From assembly GCA_910586645.1 (NCBI GenBank), contig CAJUIS010000019.1:1-50087 (forward strand): a stretch of 50,087 bases of DNA. The letters are read 5' to 3'. Made by a program: the position numbers and the translations under genes. Under the pieces are notes generated by a model. The model saw only the letters and a list, made by a program, of their open reading frames with translations, was not told the DNA's origin and did not search any database. The stretch's first letter is position 1, and each line of letters opens with the position of its first letter. Origin of the DNA: an uncultured Lachnospiraceae bacterium. GTDB lineage: Bacteria; Bacillota; Clostridia; Lachnospirales; Lachnospiraceae. This document shows positions 8,506 through 16,351 of this stretch, in pieces.

Positions 8506-9444
8506 ATGAGTGATAAAACAATCATATTTTTTTTGGCGGTTGTCAGCTGCTTTTTGTTTCTTGTGGTTTTATACCAGCGTTTTATTTTCGGCAGGGGGAT
8601 ACAGGCAACGATAAGTCGGATCAATGAAAAACTGGAAGAAATTTCAGAAACCGGAAGCGACGAGAAGGTGATGATATTTACAGACAACCCTGTTTTGATG
8701 GAATTGGGGGGCCAGATCAACCGTCTGCTGACAGAGCGGCAGAAAATAAAGGCAGATTTCAAAAAAGAAGAAATTTCTTCCAAGAAAATGCTGGCAAATA
8801 TTTCCCATGACATAAAAACACCTCTGACGGTCGTATTGGGGTATTTGGAAATTATGCGCCTTAGCCATGAAGATAATGAGATGCTGAAAAAGACAGAGGC
8901 AAAAGCAAATCAGGTTATGAACCTTATCAACCAGTTTTTTACATTGGCAAAACTGGAATCCGGCGATATGAATATCAATCTTGGGAAAGTCAATATCAAT
9001 GAGATATGCAGGGAAAATGTTCTGGAGTTTTATGATATTTTATTACAGAAAGATTTTCATGTTGATTTAGCGATTCCGGAAACAGATATTTTTGTGCAGG
9101 GGGAGAAAGAAGCCCTGCAAAGAATTTTATATAACTTATTGTCCAATGTGATACGCTATGGCATAGCCGGGAAATATTTAGGGGTCTTTTTGCGTCAGGA
9201 CAAAGGCAATGTATATATTGATGTGGTTGACAAAGGGAAGGGGATTGAACAGGAATTTGCGTCAAATGTGTTTGACAGACTTTATACAATGGAAGATTCC
9301 AGAAACCGGGAAATACAGGGGAACGGGTTGGGTCTGACAATTGCGAAGAACCTTGCAGAGCAGTTAGGGGGCGGTATTTCTTTAAGCAGCATCCCGAATG
9401 TTAAAACAACTTTTACGGTAAAGCTGAAAAAAATAACCTATTAA
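8506..9444 (+). CDS. Sensor histidine kinase (single membrane helix)
   Basis: This 312-aa partner of the preceding regulator has one strong N-terminal membrane helix (IIFFLAVVSCFLFLVVL), almost nothing exposed outside, a cytoplasmic linker, the H-box NISHDIKTPLTVVLGYLE with phospho-acceptor H101, and the ATPase boxes LLSNVIRYG (N), VDKGKGIEQEF (G1) and GNGLGLTIAKNLAEQLGG (G2). A longer frame begins at 8458, but ATG 8506 follows GGGGGAG and starts 4 bp after the regulator stop. With so little extracytoplasmic sequence it may sense through the membrane or through the neighbouring ABC transporter, as intramembrane-sensing kinases do. That role is inference. Confidence 0.92.
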   Translation: MSDKTIIFFLAVVSCFLFLVVLYQRFIFGRGIQATISRINEKLEEISETGSDEKVMIFTDNPVLMELGGQINRLLTERQKIKADFKKEEISSKKMLANISHDIKTPLTVVLGYLEIMRLSHEDNEMLKKTEAKANQVMNLINQFFTLAKLESGDMNINLGKVNINEICRENVLEFYDILLQKDFHVDLAIPETDIFVQGEKEALQRILYNLLSNVIRYGIAGKYLGVFLRQDKGNVYIDVVDKGKGIEQEFASNVFDRLYTMEDSRNREIQGNGLGLTIAKNLAEQLGGGISLSSIPNVKTTFTVKLKKITY

Positions 9445-9513
9445 GCGCCCTGCGAAAGAAATTGTACAGCGTTCTTTTTTGCGGGCGGGCATATGAAAGG
9501 AAATCGTAAGAAT

Positions 9514-9548
9514 TTGTCAAGAGTTTTGAAAATCCGTATCGCTATAAT
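9514..9548 (+). promoter_or_regulatory. Possible weak promoter for the ABC exporter genes
   Basis: A perfect -10 hexamer TATAAT at 9543-9548 lies 67 bp before the transporter ATG. No -35 is correctly spaced: TTGTCA at 9514 is 23 bp away and TTGAAA at 9526 only 11 bp. A promoter needing an activator such as the adjacent response regulator would look like this, but the call is weak. Confidence 0.3.
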
Positions 9549-9614
9549 GGAATTCATAAAACACTTTTGCGCACTGAAGATTGGAAAAGGCGTTCGAAAA
9601 GAAAGGAGTCAGAA

Positions 9615-10538
9615 ATGTCTTATATTTTGCAAACAAACCATCTGAGCAAAACAATAGATGGGAAAGAGTTGGTCAAAGATGTGAATATCCATGTAAAGAA
9701 AGGAGAGGTATATGGATTTTTGGGACCGAATGGGGCAGGGAAAACTACGGTGATGAAAATGGTTGCAAACCTTTGGAAGCCGACAAGCGGCACGGTTGCC
9801 CTGTTTGGGAAAGCATTGGAAAAAAACTCTTACGAGACGCTGAAACGTATGGGAAGCGTCATTGAATTCCCGACATTTTATGAACATATGAGCGGAACGG
9901 ATAATTTACAGCTTCATTGTGAGTATATGGGGTATTACAATAAAGGCAGCGTAGAGGAAGCGCTGGAAATGCTGGGGCTTTCTGACGCGGCGAATAAACC
10001 TGTGAGAAGTTATTCTTTAGGCATGAAGCAGCGTTTGGGAATTGCCCGCGCTATATTGTGCAGGCCGGAGTTTGTGCTCCTTGACGAGCCGGCAAATGGT
10101 TTGGATCCCGCAGGGATGAAGCAGATCAGGGATTTGTTCCGGATGTTATGTGCCGAGTATGGAATGACTTTTATGATATCCAGCCATCTTCTTTCTGAAA
10201 TTGAAAGCATTGCCGATACGATTGGGATTATTCATCATGGAAAAATGAGGAAAGAAATATCTATGAAAGAAATTTCAGAAATGAACACGGCTTATATCGA
10301 ACTTGCTGTAGAGGATACAAAAAAAGCGGCGTATGCATTAGTTGAAAAAATGCGGTTAAATCATTTTAAAATCATTGGCGGTTCCAAAATCCGTATCTAT
10401 GAGCAGGGCGCCACTGTACAAAAGATTTCAAAGGAATTGATAAAAAACGATGTAGAGATTGTTTCCGTCAATCAGCATACGGAAACATTAGAGGATTATT
10501 TCTTAAAAATGACAGCGGAGGTGGAAAAATCATGTTAA
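9615..10538 (+). CDS. ABC transporter ATP-binding protein (BcrA/antibiotic-peptide export type)
   Basis: This 307-aa ATPase powers the membrane protein encoded next. Walker A is GPNGAGKTT (from G37), the ABC signature is SLGMKQR, Walker B is FVLLDEPANGLDP, and the H-loop is in SSHLLSEIE. A C-terminal extension of ~90 residues after the nucleotide-binding fold is usual for BcrA/McbF-like ATPases. A longer frame begins at 9567, but the GAAAGGAG site directly serves ATG 9615 (MSYILQTN). The gene overlaps the permease start by 7 bp. With the upstream two-component system it looks like a peptide-antibiotic or bacteriocin self-protection or resistance module. The actual substrate cannot be read from sequence. 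Confidence 0.92.
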   Translation: MSYILQTNHLSKTIDGKELVKDVNIHVKKGEVYGFLGPNGAGKTTVMKMVANLWKPTSGTVALFGKALEKNSYETLKRMGSVIEFPTFYEHMSGTDNLQLHCEYMGYYNKGSVEEALEMLGLSDAANKPVRSYSLGMKQRLGIARAILCRPEFVLLDEPANGLDPAGMKQIRDLFRMLCAEYGMTFMISSHLLSEIESIADTIGIIHHGKMRKEISMKEISEMNTAYIELAVEDTKKAAYALVEKMRLNHFKIIGGSKIRIYEQGATVQKISKELIKNDVEIVSVNQHTETLEDYFLKMTAEVEKSC

Positions 10539-11236
10539 AGTTAATCAGACTTGAATGGAAAAAGAATAACATTAGGAAATACACCAGGGGTGCGGTCATT
10601 CTGGCGGTTCTGCTTGGCTTATTTGTTTTTGCATTGGCCTTCTTAGGCATTGCCAACGACCCGGACGGCACGCTGGACGCTGCGCCCGGAACAGATGTGA
10701 TTTCTGCGCCTGTAGAATTATTTACCAGTATGGCATTTCTTATTTACACCAGCCTGATGCTGGCGTCATTTATTGTAAGCGCATACAAAAATAAGACAAT
10801 GAACCTGATGTTTTCCTATCCTATTAAGAGGCGGAAAATTTTGATTTCTCAAATGCTTGCGGTCTGGTCTTTTAATTTTGCCGCGCTTATTTTAACAAAG
10901 CTGGCAATCTATATGTGCGTGTTCTTTGGGGCGCAATATATGCAGTCGTCCTTTTCCATTGATTTTTCAATAGGCAGCCTGTCATTTTATATACAACTGA
11001 TATTAAAGTCAGCGGTAATTGTCAGCATGAGCTTTATTGCCCTGTTTGCAGGAATGGCTTTCAAATCTTCAAAGGCAGCGATTGTCACTTCGTTTTTGCT
11101 GATTTTTCTCACACAGGCGAACGTGGGAGATTTCACAATGGCAGACAGCGCAGCGTTCCCCGTCTTTTTAACGTTTATTTCTTTGAGTTTTGCCGCTTTG
11201 TCAATCGCAAATGTGGAGAGCAAAGATTTAATGTAA
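10532..11236 (+). CDS. ABC-2 type transporter permease (BcrB-like)
   Basis: This is a 234-aa integral membrane protein with six predicted helices: AVILAVLLGLFVFALAFLG, the segment around SMAFLIYTSLMLASFIVSAY, two around FNFAALILTKLAIYMCVFF and VIVSMSFIALFAGMAF, AIVTSFLLIFLTQ, and FPVFLTFISLSFAALSI. The basic N-terminus (MLKLIRLEWKKNNIRKY) is typical of ABC-2 permeases beside a BcrA-type ATPase. Its ATG overlaps the ATPase stop, which indicates translational coupling. It would form the membrane pore of the exporter. Only one permease gene is present, so the transporter is either a homodimer or lacks a second subunit. A terminator-like hairpin follows. Confidence 0.88.
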   Translation: MLKLIRLEWKKNNIRKYTRGAVILAVLLGLFVFALAFLGIANDPDGTLDAAPGTDVISAPVELFTSMAFLIYTSLMLASFIVSAYKNKTMNLMFSYPIKRRKILISQMLAVWSFNFAALILTKLAIYMCVFFGAQYMQSSFSIDFSIGSLSFYIQLILKSAVIVSMSFIALFAGMAFKSSKAAIVTSFLLIFLTQANVGDFTMADSAAFPVFLTFISLSFAALSIANVESKDLM

Positions 11237-11247
11237 GGGACGGGTCA

Positions 11248-11270
11248 GCGCAGCCTGCTGCGCCTCTTTT
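11248..11270 (+). terminator. Rho-independent terminator after the ABC exporter
   Basis: The stem GCGCAG (11248-11253) pairs with CTGCGC (11258-11263) across a 4-nt loop and is followed by CTCTTTTGTT. It is short but GC-rich, and it lies 12 bp past the permease stop. Confidence 0.6.
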
Positions 11271-11356
11271 GTTCGGCACAGATCTTCTAAGGTTTCTTTT
11301 TTGTATTGACGATACAGGAACGCCGGGACAAGATTTTTCTGCAAATTAAAGTTAAT

Positions 11357-11385
11357 TTGAAAGAAGAAATGGAAAATGCTATAAT
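11357..11385 (+). promoter_or_regulatory. Strong sigma-A promoter for the GNAT gene
   Basis: TTGAAA (11357-11362), a 17-bp spacer ending in TGC (extended -10) and a perfect TATAAT (11380-11385). It starts an independent transcript about 85 bp upstream of the acetyltransferase gene. Confidence 0.65.
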
Positions 11386-11469
11386 GAAAAGCGAAAAAAG
11401 AAAGACGAAATTGAAACACGCTCTAAGAGGACTTATACATGGACAGGGCTGACGAAGGGAGGTATGCTT

Positions 11470-12297
11470 GTGAAATATGAAATAGCAAAAAATGAAAACA
11501 TGGAACAGATTTATCAATTAGTACAGAATACAATTAACGCTGTCTATCCTTTGTATTATCCTCAGGGTGCGGTTGAATTTTTTTGTGGGCTTCATTCAAG
11601 GGAAAATATTGCCGCAGATATAGAAAATGGTTTTGTCAGAGTTTTATTATCGGACGGTTGTTTGGTGGGGACAGGAAGCCGCAATAAAAACCATATCGCA
11701 AGACTGTTTGTTGCTTCTGATTTTCAGAAAAAAGGATATGGCAGTTATATTATGCAATGTCTTGAAAAAGAAATTTCTCTAAACAGCGGTTCTGTTTACC
11801 TGGACGCTTCGCTTGCGGCAGCTTGTTTTTATGAGCATAGGGGATATAAAACAATGAAACATCAGGAGTTATTTGTCAATGAAAATGTGAGATTAACCTA
11901 TGAAGTTATGGAGAAACATATAGCGATTCCGAAAACGGATATTTTTTATGAAGGAAGATGTTTTCTGCCAAAGATGAATGCTGAAAATGGAGAAGCGGGC
12001 AATCAGACGCTTTTTTTCTATCATCAAAATGAGAATATTTTATGGGCGGATTACTATGGTGGAGAAATTAAAAAAGGAAGTATGGTTGGAACAGTTGCTG
12101 TGAATGGGGAACTGGATTTCCATTATCAGCATATTAATTTGAACAACCAGGTAAGAATTGGAAAATGTCACAGTATACCGCGGATATTAAGTGACGGCAG
12201 AATAGAGCTTTCAGAAGAATGGCAGTGGCTGAACGGCGATAAATCAAAAGGTTCGTCAATCGTTATAGAAAAAGCCACCGATAAAAATGACAGATGA
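11470..12297 (+). CDS. GNAT-family N-acetyltransferase fused to a C-terminal N-acetylglutamate-synthase-like domain
   Basis: The N-terminal ~140 residues are a GNAT acyltransferase. ARLFVASDFQKKGYGSYIM is strand 4 and the acetyl-CoA pyrophosphate loop (Q-x-x-G-x-G), and ACFYEHRGYK is the usual GNAT C-terminal signature. Residues ~145-275 form a second domain (IFYEGRCFLPKMNAENGE ... LDFHYQHIN ... IELSEEWQW). This resembles the small beta-rich proteins often annotated as N-acetylglutamate synthase, although an enzyme function for that domain is not established here. The acyl acceptor is unknown. ATG 11464 is possible, but GTG 11470 has GGGAGG at 7-nt spacing and is preferred. The gene is an independent unit with its own promoter inside the mobile element. 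Confidence 0.85.
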   Translation: MKYEIAKNENMEQIYQLVQNTINAVYPLYYPQGAVEFFCGLHSRENIAADIENGFVRVLLSDGCLVGTGSRNKNHIARLFVASDFQKKGYGSYIMQCLEKEISLNSGSVYLDASLAAACFYEHRGYKTMKHQELFVNENVRLTYEVMEKHIAIPKTDIFYEGRCFLPKMNAENGEAGNQTLFFYHQNENILWADYYGGEIKKGSMVGTVAVNGELDFHYQHINLNNQVRIGKCHSIPRILSDGRIELSEEWQWLNGDKSKGSSIVIEKATDKNDR

Positions 12298-12305
12298 TAT
12301 TTTGC

Positions 12306-12334
12306 TTGACATAAAGATCTTACAGGTGTAATAT
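12306..12334 (+). promoter_or_regulatory. Promoter of the lipoprotein operon, overlapped by a BlaI-type operator
   Basis: A perfect -35 TTGACA (12306-12311), a 17-bp spacer and -10 TAATAT (12329-12334). The palindrome TTACA-GG-TGTAA (12320-12331) lies across the spacer and the -10, so a bound repressor would block RNA polymerase directly. Confidence 0.65.
12320..12331. promoter_or_regulatory. BlaI/MecI-type operator 1
   Basis: TTACAGGTGTAA has the TACA-N2-TGTA dyad known for BlaI and MecI operators. It overlaps the promoter at 12306-12334. A blaI-blaR1 pair is encoded in the same element at 16352-18812, and a matching dyad precedes blaI itself. The regulatory link is inferred from the motif. 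Confidence 0.7.
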
Positions 12335-12373
12335 TTATATGACGAAAGGCAGAAAAATTTTTAACCTTAAATC

Positions 12374-12385
12374 TTACATATGTAA
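12374..12385. promoter_or_regulatory. BlaI/MecI-type operator 2
   Basis: TTACATATGTAA is a perfect 12-bp palindrome flanked symmetrically (AATC before, TCTT after). It is centred 54 bp downstream of operator 1 and about 95 bp before the first lipoprotein gene. Paired operators are typical of bla and mec promoters. Confidence 0.7.
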
Positions 12386-12474
12386 TCTTTCGCACAAGCA
12401 TCTTATAGAATAGTTTCAATTTGGAAAGCAGGGAAAATTAAAGTATCCAAAGAGGAGAGGGGGAAACGGCTCTG

Positions 12475-13806
12475 GTGTTGAAAAAGATAAGTAGGTTTCA
12501 GAAAGCTGGTTTGGAACAAAAGAACGGAAAGCTGTTGTTATTTGCGGCGTTTAGTGTGAGTGCGCTTTTGACCGCTGGCTGCAGCAATGGATCGCCGGAG
12601 GTATCAGATACTGGCGCAGCGGCGGCGGATGATGGAGGGCCTTCTTTCGATGAATGGGATCTTGCCGGCGCGGAGCGCATAGCGGAAATTTGTGGTGACA
12701 TTTATAAAGAAGAGGCAGAAATGCGTTCCAAAAATAAAGCGGAAACGAGTGCGTCTGGCAGTTTAAAAACAATGCGGCGCATTGCCGAAAGACTTGGCGA
12801 GAATGGTTATGCGGCTGTTGACAGCGAAAATCAGGTTGATATGGCCGGATCGGAACAAGTGATAGAATTTTGCAAAGCGGTAGATAAAAAGAAAAATGAT
12901 AAGATTACAATCGTCGTGATTCTGGATTGCGGATTTCGGAAATTTGATTTGGAAACAGAAAATGGGACGGTAAATATTGTCAGAGGATATTACCGGTACG
13001 ATGAAAGGGGATGTCTGCAGAACAGAAGCGTAGTAAGCTATCCGGCTGACGTATGGGAATATACAGAGGAAGGATATTTGATTTTTGAAGGAAGTTATTT
13101 TTCAGATGAAGATTTTGTGCTTACGTTAGACGATGCGACGGAGCATACTGCATTGCGGGTACTGCCATTGGACGAAAAATGCAGGGAATTGAACCGAAAG
13201 TATATCCTGTCGGTCGGTTACAGGCAGAATAATATATTTCTCACTGATTGGAGTGAGGAAGATTTTGGAGATTTGGATTTTTATGATATATTTGACATTT
13301 TTTATCCGCTTTTGTATGAGGAGCCTGTTCCTTATGCTGCAGATGAAAATTTAGGAGTTGGAGCGGTTTATCAGATTCCGGAAGATGTGTTTGAAAATGT
13401 CATTCTGTCATATTTTCCGATAGACAGGGAAACGCTTCGGCAAAAGACAACCTATCTTTTGGAGGAGGCGTCTTATGAATACAGGCCGCGAGGTTTTTAT
13501 GAGGCGGAATATCCGGATATCCCGTATCCGGAAGCAGTAAGTTATACGGAAAATCCGGATGGCACAATTACGCTTGTCGTTCATGCAGTATATCCAAACG
13601 GCAATGATTCGATGGCGTATTCTCATAGGACAGTTATCCGTCCGCTGAATGAGAATTGTTTTCAGTATGTATCAAATCAGATGCTGCCCTCTTTCCTTTC
13701 GGATGGCATGGAGGGCGGATCTTCAGAAGATGATTCTAATATCTGGTGGCATTCCAGTCGTTTGACAAAGGAAGAATGGATTGAGACATATGGAGGGACA
13801 GAATAG
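12475..13806 (+). CDS. Secreted lipoprotein, paralogue 1 of a three-gene BlaI-controlled cluster
   Basis: The 443-aa product has a signal peptide and a lipobox (LLTAGC, lipidated Cys36), then a low-complexity Ala/Gly/Ser/Asp linker, so it is probably anchored outside the membrane. I do not recognise a characterised family. It shares with the next two products a central block around CRELNRKYILSVGY...NNIFLTDWSEEDF, a block at YFPIDRETL, and a C-terminal motif YTENPDGTITLVV. The start is GTG 12475 or TTG 12478. A purine-rich GAGGAGAGGGGG lies about 11 bases upstream. It is the first gene behind the two BlaI-type operators, so expression is expected to rise with beta-lactams. No catalytic motif (SxxK/KTG, zinc ligands) is seen. 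Confidence 0.8.
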   Translation: MLKKISRFQKAGLEQKNGKLLLFAAFSVSALLTAGCSNGSPEVSDTGAAAADDGGPSFDEWDLAGAERIAEICGDIYKEEAEMRSKNKAETSASGSLKTMRRIAERLGENGYAAVDSENQVDMAGSEQVIEFCKAVDKKKNDKITIVVILDCGFRKFDLETENGTVNIVRGYYRYDERGCLQNRSVVSYPADVWEYTEEGYLIFEGSYFSDEDFVLTLDDATEHTALRVLPLDEKCRELNRKYILSVGYRQNNIFLTDWSEEDFGDLDFYDIFDIFYPLLYEEPVPYAADENLGVGAVYQIPEDVFENVILSYFPIDRETLRQKTTYLLEEASYEYRPRGFYEAEYPDIPYPEAVSYTENPDGTITLVVHAVYPNGNDSMAYSHRTVIRPLNENCFQYVSNQMLPSFLSDGMEGGSSEDDSNIWWHSSRLTKEEWIETYGGTE

Positions 13807-15047
13807 TGGAAGGAGTGAAGTGGATCTTAAAAAAACATGGTTTCTTTGCTGCGCTGCTTTGGATTTTTGTTATAATAAGCGGCATTGCTTTGGAGAAAAG
13901 AGGTTTTGAAAAGGATACGGAGGAAATGCCGGGAGCGCCTGTTGTGGAGGAACATATCAAAGAAAGCGATACGGAATTATCTTTATGGCTTCTTCCGCAA
14001 ACGGAAAACTGTCTGTTTACAGAAGCGGAAAAAGAGGAGTTAAAAGATACTGCGCTGACTGCAGCGGCTCAGGTCAGGGAAGTGTATAAAGATATAGAGT
14101 TTACAGGCAAACCGTCCTATGGCTCTAATATTAAGGAGTTTACAAAAGAGCAGCGCCGGAAAGCTGTTGCGCTTCTTGGAAGGGCAGGCTATGTCAGCGT
14201 TACAGAAGATGTCAATATGGAAAATTATGAAAAAGTGGAAGATTTTTATACTGCATATATGGAAAAACGTGACGCGATGGTGACGATATTCAATGTAAAC
14301 CGGGACGGCCTGATCGGAGCTGTGACTTTTATATATAGAAACAATGAGTTACAGACATATTATGTGGGGATTGGCTGGCAGAAGGATACCTCTATGCCAT
14401 ACGGCGTAATTAAAGAAACCCTGGTCAGTGATATAGCGGAAATTAAGCTGACGGGAAAAGGGTATTTTATCTATGCGTATAAAGATTTGACGGCCCACTC
14501 CAGCTTGCGTCAGTATTGGAGAATAAAACCGCTTTCCGATCAATGCAGGGAATTAACGGCAAAATATGTATATGGGTTAAGCTATGTAAATTACAATGTC
14601 CTTGTGACAAACTGGGACAGGAATAATGTAGAAGATATTCTGATGCCCTGTATGTTTGAAGATATATACTGGATACATACCGGAGAAAATTTAAAGACGG
14701 AAAACCGGAGAATCCCTGCGGACACATATGAAAAAATAATGACGACATATTTTCCGGTGTCAGTAGAGCAATTACGGGAAAGGTGCGGATATGATGAGGG
14801 CAGCGGCTCCTATGCGCATGAAATGATATTTGCAAGTCCGTATCCGCCTTTTGGAGAAGTCGTCGATTATACAGAAAATCCGGATGGAACGATTACGCTT
14901 ATTGTGGACGGGGTATGGGCTGATTATAATTCTGACCTTGCTTTTACCAATAAAATCGTAGTGCAGCCGTTTGAGGATGGCACATTCAGGTATTTATCCA
15001 ATTCGATAGAGTCAAAGGAGCTGAAAGCGCCGAGGGGAAATAAATAA
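13806..15047 (+). CDS. Membrane-anchored or secreted protein, paralogue 2 of the cluster
   Basis: This 413-aa protein is homologous to its neighbours along its length: CRELTAKYVYGLSYVNYNV in the centre, YFPVSVEQLRERCGYDEGS later, and YTENPDGTITLIVDGVW near the end. The N-terminus is a hydrophobic helix (FFAALLWIFVIISGIAL) without a lipobox cysteine, so this copy is membrane-anchored or cleaved rather than lipidated. GTG 13806 overlaps the previous stop (TAGTG) with GGAGGG upstream, so the two genes are translationally coupled. A GTG five codons later is a second possible start. Function is unknown. Duplication within one operon suggests the copies either form a complex or recognise different ligands. 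Confidence 0.75.
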   Translation: MEGVKWILKKHGFFAALLWIFVIISGIALEKRGFEKDTEEMPGAPVVEEHIKESDTELSLWLLPQTENCLFTEAEKEELKDTALTAAAQVREVYKDIEFTGKPSYGSNIKEFTKEQRRKAVALLGRAGYVSVTEDVNMENYEKVEDFYTAYMEKRDAMVTIFNVNRDGLIGAVTFIYRNNELQTYYVGIGWQKDTSMPYGVIKETLVSDIAEIKLTGKGYFIYAYKDLTAHSSLRQYWRIKPLSDQCRELTAKYVYGLSYVNYNVLVTNWDRNNVEDILMPCMFEDIYWIHTGENLKTENRRIPADTYEKIMTTYFPVSVEQLRERCGYDEGSGSYAHEMIFASPYPPFGEVVDYTENPDGTITLIVDGVWADYNSDLAFTNKIVVQPFEDGTFRYLSNSIESKELKAPRGNK

Positions 15048-15062
15048 AAGGGAGGGGCAGTT

Positions 15063-16268
15063 ATGAAGAAAAGAAGTATATTGCCGTCTGCCGTATTGAT
15101 ATGCAGTGTTTTGTTATGCGTTTGCTATTCCCCTGTACCCTCCGGGACACGCATACCATCTGAAAAAGAAAAGGAAAGAGGATATGATCTTTTAATAGAC
15201 GCCCGTCAAAGGAAAGAGGCGGAAGATGACTGTAAAAAAATGATGGGGCTGATATCGGAACTATACAAAAATGCAGAGAAAGGCTGTGCGTCCAATGTTG
15301 TTATTTCAGATGAAATTATGTATCAAATGGCAGAAAAACTAAAAAGCGCCGGACGACCGGTTATGACGGCGACAATATATTCTAATATGGAAAACTATAT
15401 GGAGATGGAAGATTTTATAAATGCTTCCACAGAAGGCCGCAGCGGTTCTGCAGTCGTTTATGAAATACATTCGGACGGCGGCATTGGAAGATATCAATAT
15501 TCTTATGATGGAAAAGATATGTACGTTTTATCCGCAAAAGCTGCATGGGACGGTGATAATAAACCTGTGGTAACATCTGTTTTATATACCAGGATCAAAG
15601 AATGGGAATTTACGGACAAAGGATGGTTCTGCTATAAGTTATGCGTACCGGAGTACCCGGAAGTTACTGAAATCGTAGATGGGAGCCGTATGGTCAGAGT
15701 ATGGCCCATAACAGAAGAAAACAGGAAAATGTCGGAAAAATGTGTATTAGGGTTAGCCTATCAGGGAAATAACCTTTTATGCTCTGATTGGGATGCGGAT
15801 CATATGGAACATTTGGATTACAATGGGATGTATGAATATTTGTATGCGATGAAATATCAGGAGAAGTTTCCTTCTGAGGAATACCCGGACGGAGCGCCAA
15901 AAAATGAGTTTGAGCGTCTGATTATGGAATATCTTCCGGTAACGGCGGAGGAAATACAAAGCTATGCTGCATTTAACGAAGAGAAGCAGACTTACGAATG
16001 GGCAAGGCTGGGCTGTTTCAATTACGCACCTTCTTATTTTGGAACTTCTTTTCCGGAGGTTACGAATATCAGGGAAAACAAAGATGGAACGGTCACTTTG
16101 ACTGTGGATGCAGTGTGCAGCATGATTTTATGCGATGATGCGGTAATCACGCATGAGCTTACGGTACGGTTTGCAGAAGACGGCAGTTTCCAGTATTTGG
16201 GAAACAAAATTTTGGATGACGGGATTTCCAATATACCAAAATATCAATACCGGATTATCGGAAAGTGA
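15063..16268 (+). CDS. Secreted protein, paralogue 3 of the cluster
   Basis: This 401-aa protein has an N-terminal signal sequence (ILPSAVLICSVLLCVCYS). Cysteines near the cleavage region might serve for lipidation, although the lipobox is atypical. Family blocks recur in the same order as in paralogues 1 and 2: SEKCVLGLAYQGNNLLCSDWD, YLPVTAEEIQSYAAFNEE and RENKDGTVTLTVDAV. This copy is the most divergent. GGGAGGGG precedes the ATG, and the gap to paralogue 2 is 15 bp, so it belongs to the same operon. It ends convergently with blaR1, 83 bp away. No enzyme motif is apparent. Confidence 0.75.
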   Translation: MKKRSILPSAVLICSVLLCVCYSPVPSGTRIPSEKEKERGYDLLIDARQRKEAEDDCKKMMGLISELYKNAEKGCASNVVISDEIMYQMAEKLKSAGRPVMTATIYSNMENYMEMEDFINASTEGRSGSAVVYEIHSDGGIGRYQYSYDGKDMYVLSAKAAWDGDNKPVVTSVLYTRIKEWEFTDKGWFCYKLCVPEYPEVTEIVDGSRMVRVWPITEENRKMSEKCVLGLAYQGNNLLCSDWDADHMEHLDYNGMYEYLYAMKYQEKFPSEEYPDGAPKNEFERLIMEYLPVTAEEIQSYAAFNEEKQTYEWARLGCFNYAPSYFGTSFPEVTNIRENKDGTVTLTVDAVCSMILCDDAVITHELTVRFAEDGSFQYLGNKILDDGISNIPKYQYRIIGK

Positions 16269-16351
16269 TTATGGCATTGCCTGGCGCCGGAAAGAGGATA
16301 GGAAAAAATGAAAACATAAATGACGATTTCATGGATAGCGCAAATCAGGTT

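Noticed and set aside
9446..9492. Imperfect inverted repeat (CGCCC...GGGCG) after the histidine kinase gene as a terminator
   Set aside because: The stem needs a bulge and several G-U pairs, and no T-run follows. The ABC genes just downstream are probably co-regulated.
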